Assembly: GCF_003576645.1 (NCBI RefSeq) | Contig: NC_044922.1 | Coordinates: 2,163,054-2,227,053 of the forward strand | DNA from: Ipomoea triloba | Lineage: Eukaryota > Streptophyta > Magnoliopsida > Solanales > Convolvulaceae | Direction: 5' to 3' | DNA: 64,000 nt | Shown here: positions 61,839 to 64,000 of the stretch, piece after piece | Position numbering within the stretch: the first letter of the stretch is position 1 | How the letters are laid out: each line of letters opens with the position of its first letter | The notes under the pieces: generated by a model | Told to the model about the DNA's origin: nothing | Seen by the model: only the letters and a program-made list of their open reading frames with translations | The model's database searches: none | Program-made: the position numbers and the translations under genes

Positions 61839-63044
61839 TTACAAACATGATTCGAGCTTGTTGAATTCAGATTACTCTCACAATAATTGAATACATAGCA
61901 GATAGTATACAAAAAATTGTATATGTTGAGATTATAATATATCAACTAGTGATTGAATCAATTTGGGCAACCCGTCAACATATATAATAGACAAAATAAG
62001 CATGTTCAATGACATTTGCCAAGCAATACAATGGTCAGCACAAGATACTTCGGATGGTAATAAGTATCTTGTCTCAACCTTTGAAGAGGTGTCTCAACCT
62101 TTGAAGAGGCGATCTTTAAGCATGCTTTAAGGGATGTGGTAGATGTGTCGATTTTATTGCTAATCTTGATCAAGCCAAAGATTGGGGTATGACAGTTCTT
62201 GTCTCCTTGATGATCCTCCGAAAGGTTTGGCGAAGCTCCTTATTGCTGTCGCATGCGGTGTAACATTTAGAAGAATTAGTTAATGTCCGACAAAGTCATT
62301 TTCGCACCAAAAAAAAGTAAACCAATGTCAATTATGACACTCATTCAATTACATTTAAAACGATCAAATCTATCAAATTTTAATTTCGATGAAACAGTCC
62401 TAGAATCATAAAATGAGACCAAATTACTTGAATTATATATCAGCTAATTTGACAAACCGACTAAATTCACATAAATTTTATTTTATACGGAGTATAATAT
62501 ATTTATATGTCTATTTATTACTAATTGGGCGATTTTTATTTTTCGTGTAATGTAGTCGTGAGTTGGCGACCACCCAACACATTGGTTGGGTTAGGCACAT
62601 TAATTTGTAGTTTGCTATGCAAATTTGTTCTCTTTCAAAACCCATGCTAAGCAAAGTTGTTTGAGACAAAGAGGAGGGGTTGGTTGTTGCGGATAAAGAT
62701 AATACGGTCTCAAAGAGAAAATAAATCTCATGTTTACATTCCTCAAGTAAATTACTACCACATAGAGCTCAACAAATAAATCAGCAAGTAAACTATGTCC
62801 GCCATCCAACAATCGCGATTTTATCCAAAAATATACAAAGAACCATGGTTGGCCTTAATTCAAATGCTAGATGAAGTAAACTATAACATCCATAGAATGT
62901 ACTCAAAAAAAAAAAAACAAAAAACATCCATAGAATTAAATGTCACATAAATTTTAAATAATTTAGTATGATATTGGGTCATAGTTAAAATAATTTGAAT
63001 CCTCCTAGTCCTAGCTAATAAGAGTCTAATTACATTTTTTTAAG
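61839..63044. other. AT-rich intergenic DNA
   Basis: No gene is seen. A 20-bp tandem repeat (TGTCTCAACCTTTGAAGAGG) occurs near 62070-62110, followed by a somewhat GC-richer piece to 62270 that may be a degraded coding fragment of unknown origin; stops interrupt every frame. Confidence 0.45.
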
Positions 63045-63376
63045 AGTTAATACTCAATATAGTCCTCGACTATAGTAGTTTTACTCAATTTAGTACTAAG
63101 TGCCTTTTTGTACTCTATTTAGTTCTCGACTTTAATGGTTTTACCCACTTTAGTCCTTTGTTAAGAATTCTGTTTGTTGGGTATTAATAACAAGGTTAAC
63201 ATGGTAATTTCTTTTATATTTTATTTTTTATCAAATTAATTATTAATTATATGTCCTAATTTTTCTTCCTCTTCTGCATAGTTGATACAATTCCCTCATT
63301 CCTTTTCTCAGGCTGTAAAAACATATTGTAGACACATTGATAGATAGCTAATTTCTAAACAAACAATACACTTCCT

Positions 63377-63416
<40 letters not shown>

Positions 63417-64000
63417 CATCCAATGCACAAACACCTTCATAATTTAAACAGATTTGAGTCCCCCATGAGTTAAGTCCACATTAAAACATGTTTGATCTAA
63501 CAACCAGTAAGAAATGAGTTAAGTCCACATTAAAAAAAAAAAAAAAAAAACTACTAACAAGAATTTTGGGTACCGTATTTTGACGTGCATTTGTATTCAA
63601 TTCTTCGTCTTGAATCCCCCATGGTGTGTTGCTTCCCGTTCGGCTTTTGCTCCCAGTGCCAACAATCGGTAACAGGTTCAACAATCGTTGGAGTGCTTTG
63701 CCTTGTGTTTGCTTCTGGTGAGTTTGCTTTGTATTCGCTTCCGGTGAGTTTGCTGTGTGTTTGTTGGGCTTGAGGAAGGGAGGAAGAATTGAGGGGGAGG
63801 GGAGAATTGTATTTGCGACAGAAGAAGACGGAGAAAAGGGAGAGAAATTAGGATATATAATTAATAATTAATTTGATAAACAAAATAAAATAGAAATGAA
63901 ATTACCATGTTAACCTTGTTGTTGACACCCAACAAACAAAATTCTTAACAAAGGACTAAAGTGGGTAAAACCATTAAAGTCGATGACTAAATAGAGTACA
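63045..64000. mobile_element. Element with terminal inverted repeats over 200 bp, cut by the window end
   Basis: The left arm (about 63045-63275) is mirrored by the right arm from about 63838 to the window end. Matching blocks include TTTAATGGTTTTACCCACTT, TTAAGAATTCTGTTTGTTGG and TAATTAATAATTAATTTGAT as complements. About 60 bp of the right arm should lie beyond 64000. The interior (63276-63837) holds a TA microsatellite (63380-63413), a poly-A near 63530 and a GC-richer piece at 63590-63830 with no recognised protein. Long arms and no transposase suggest a non-autonomous Mutator-like element. Confidence 0.7.
63380..63413. repeat. TA dinucleotide microsatellite
   Basis: About 17 TA units inside the inverted-repeat element. 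Confidence 0.85.

Noticed and set aside
1..64000. CRISPR arrays, bacterial-type operons, or a novel multi-gene defence or biosynthetic system
   Set aside because: The window is plant nuclear DNA. Tandem repeats here are few, lack unique spacers, and neighbouring genes are functionally unrelated.

Overview
This window is nuclear DNA of a flowering plant. Genes are split by many GT-AG introns, the intergenic DNA is AT-rich and full of transposon debris, and the proteins have close Arabidopsis-type counterparts. A eudicot, possibly an asterid, fits best; I cannot name the species. Exon structures were built by hand from splice signals and conserved protein order. Total exon length is an exact multiple of three for RHIP1, NUP214, SKS, the Ac45-like gene, PURA1 and cathepsin B.

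Layout: (1) 0.9-3.0 kb, minus, small multi-pass membrane protein. (2) 5.2-8.8 kb, plus, RHIP1-like gene with a MITE in intron 6. (3) 9.4-29.5 kb, minus, nucleoporin NUP214/LNO1. Its 3' half is present twice (9434-15277 and 15279-21125), apparently without differences and joined by a single N. A second 380-bp duplication joined by an N lies at 27692-28452. Both look like unmerged contig overlaps, so the real locus probably holds one NUP214 gene. (4) 30.3-30.9 kb, possible solo LTR. (5) 31.6-33.3 kb, plus, intact SKU5-similar (SKS) multicopper-oxidase-like gene. (6) 34.8-38.3 kb, minus, type I membrane protein of the plant Ac45/VOA1-like kind. (7) 40.8-42.8 kb, minus, SKS pseudogene, an inverted paralogue of (5). 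(8) 44.7-47.0 kb, plus, PUR-alpha 1, with an apparent GC-AG intron. (9) 47.9-48.4 kb, remnant of a third SKS copy. (10) 49-52 kb, minus, conserved protein I do not recognise. (11) 52.8-54.7 kb, plus, 5'-truncated LINE with a 17-bp target-site duplication. (12) 55.7-59.1 kb, minus, cathepsin B-like cysteine protease. (13) 59.1-64.0 kb, gene-free, with SINE-like repeats, a 363-bp tandem duplication and the left part of an element with long terminal inverted repeats that runs off the window.

The genes are unrelated housekeeping-type loci, not a cluster or pathway. I found no novel multi-gene system. The points most worth a second look are the N-joined duplications, rapid internal repeat growth and splice-site duplication in NUP214, the SKS family with its triplicated 13-nt hairpin module downstream of the stop codon, and the GC-AG intron in PURA1.
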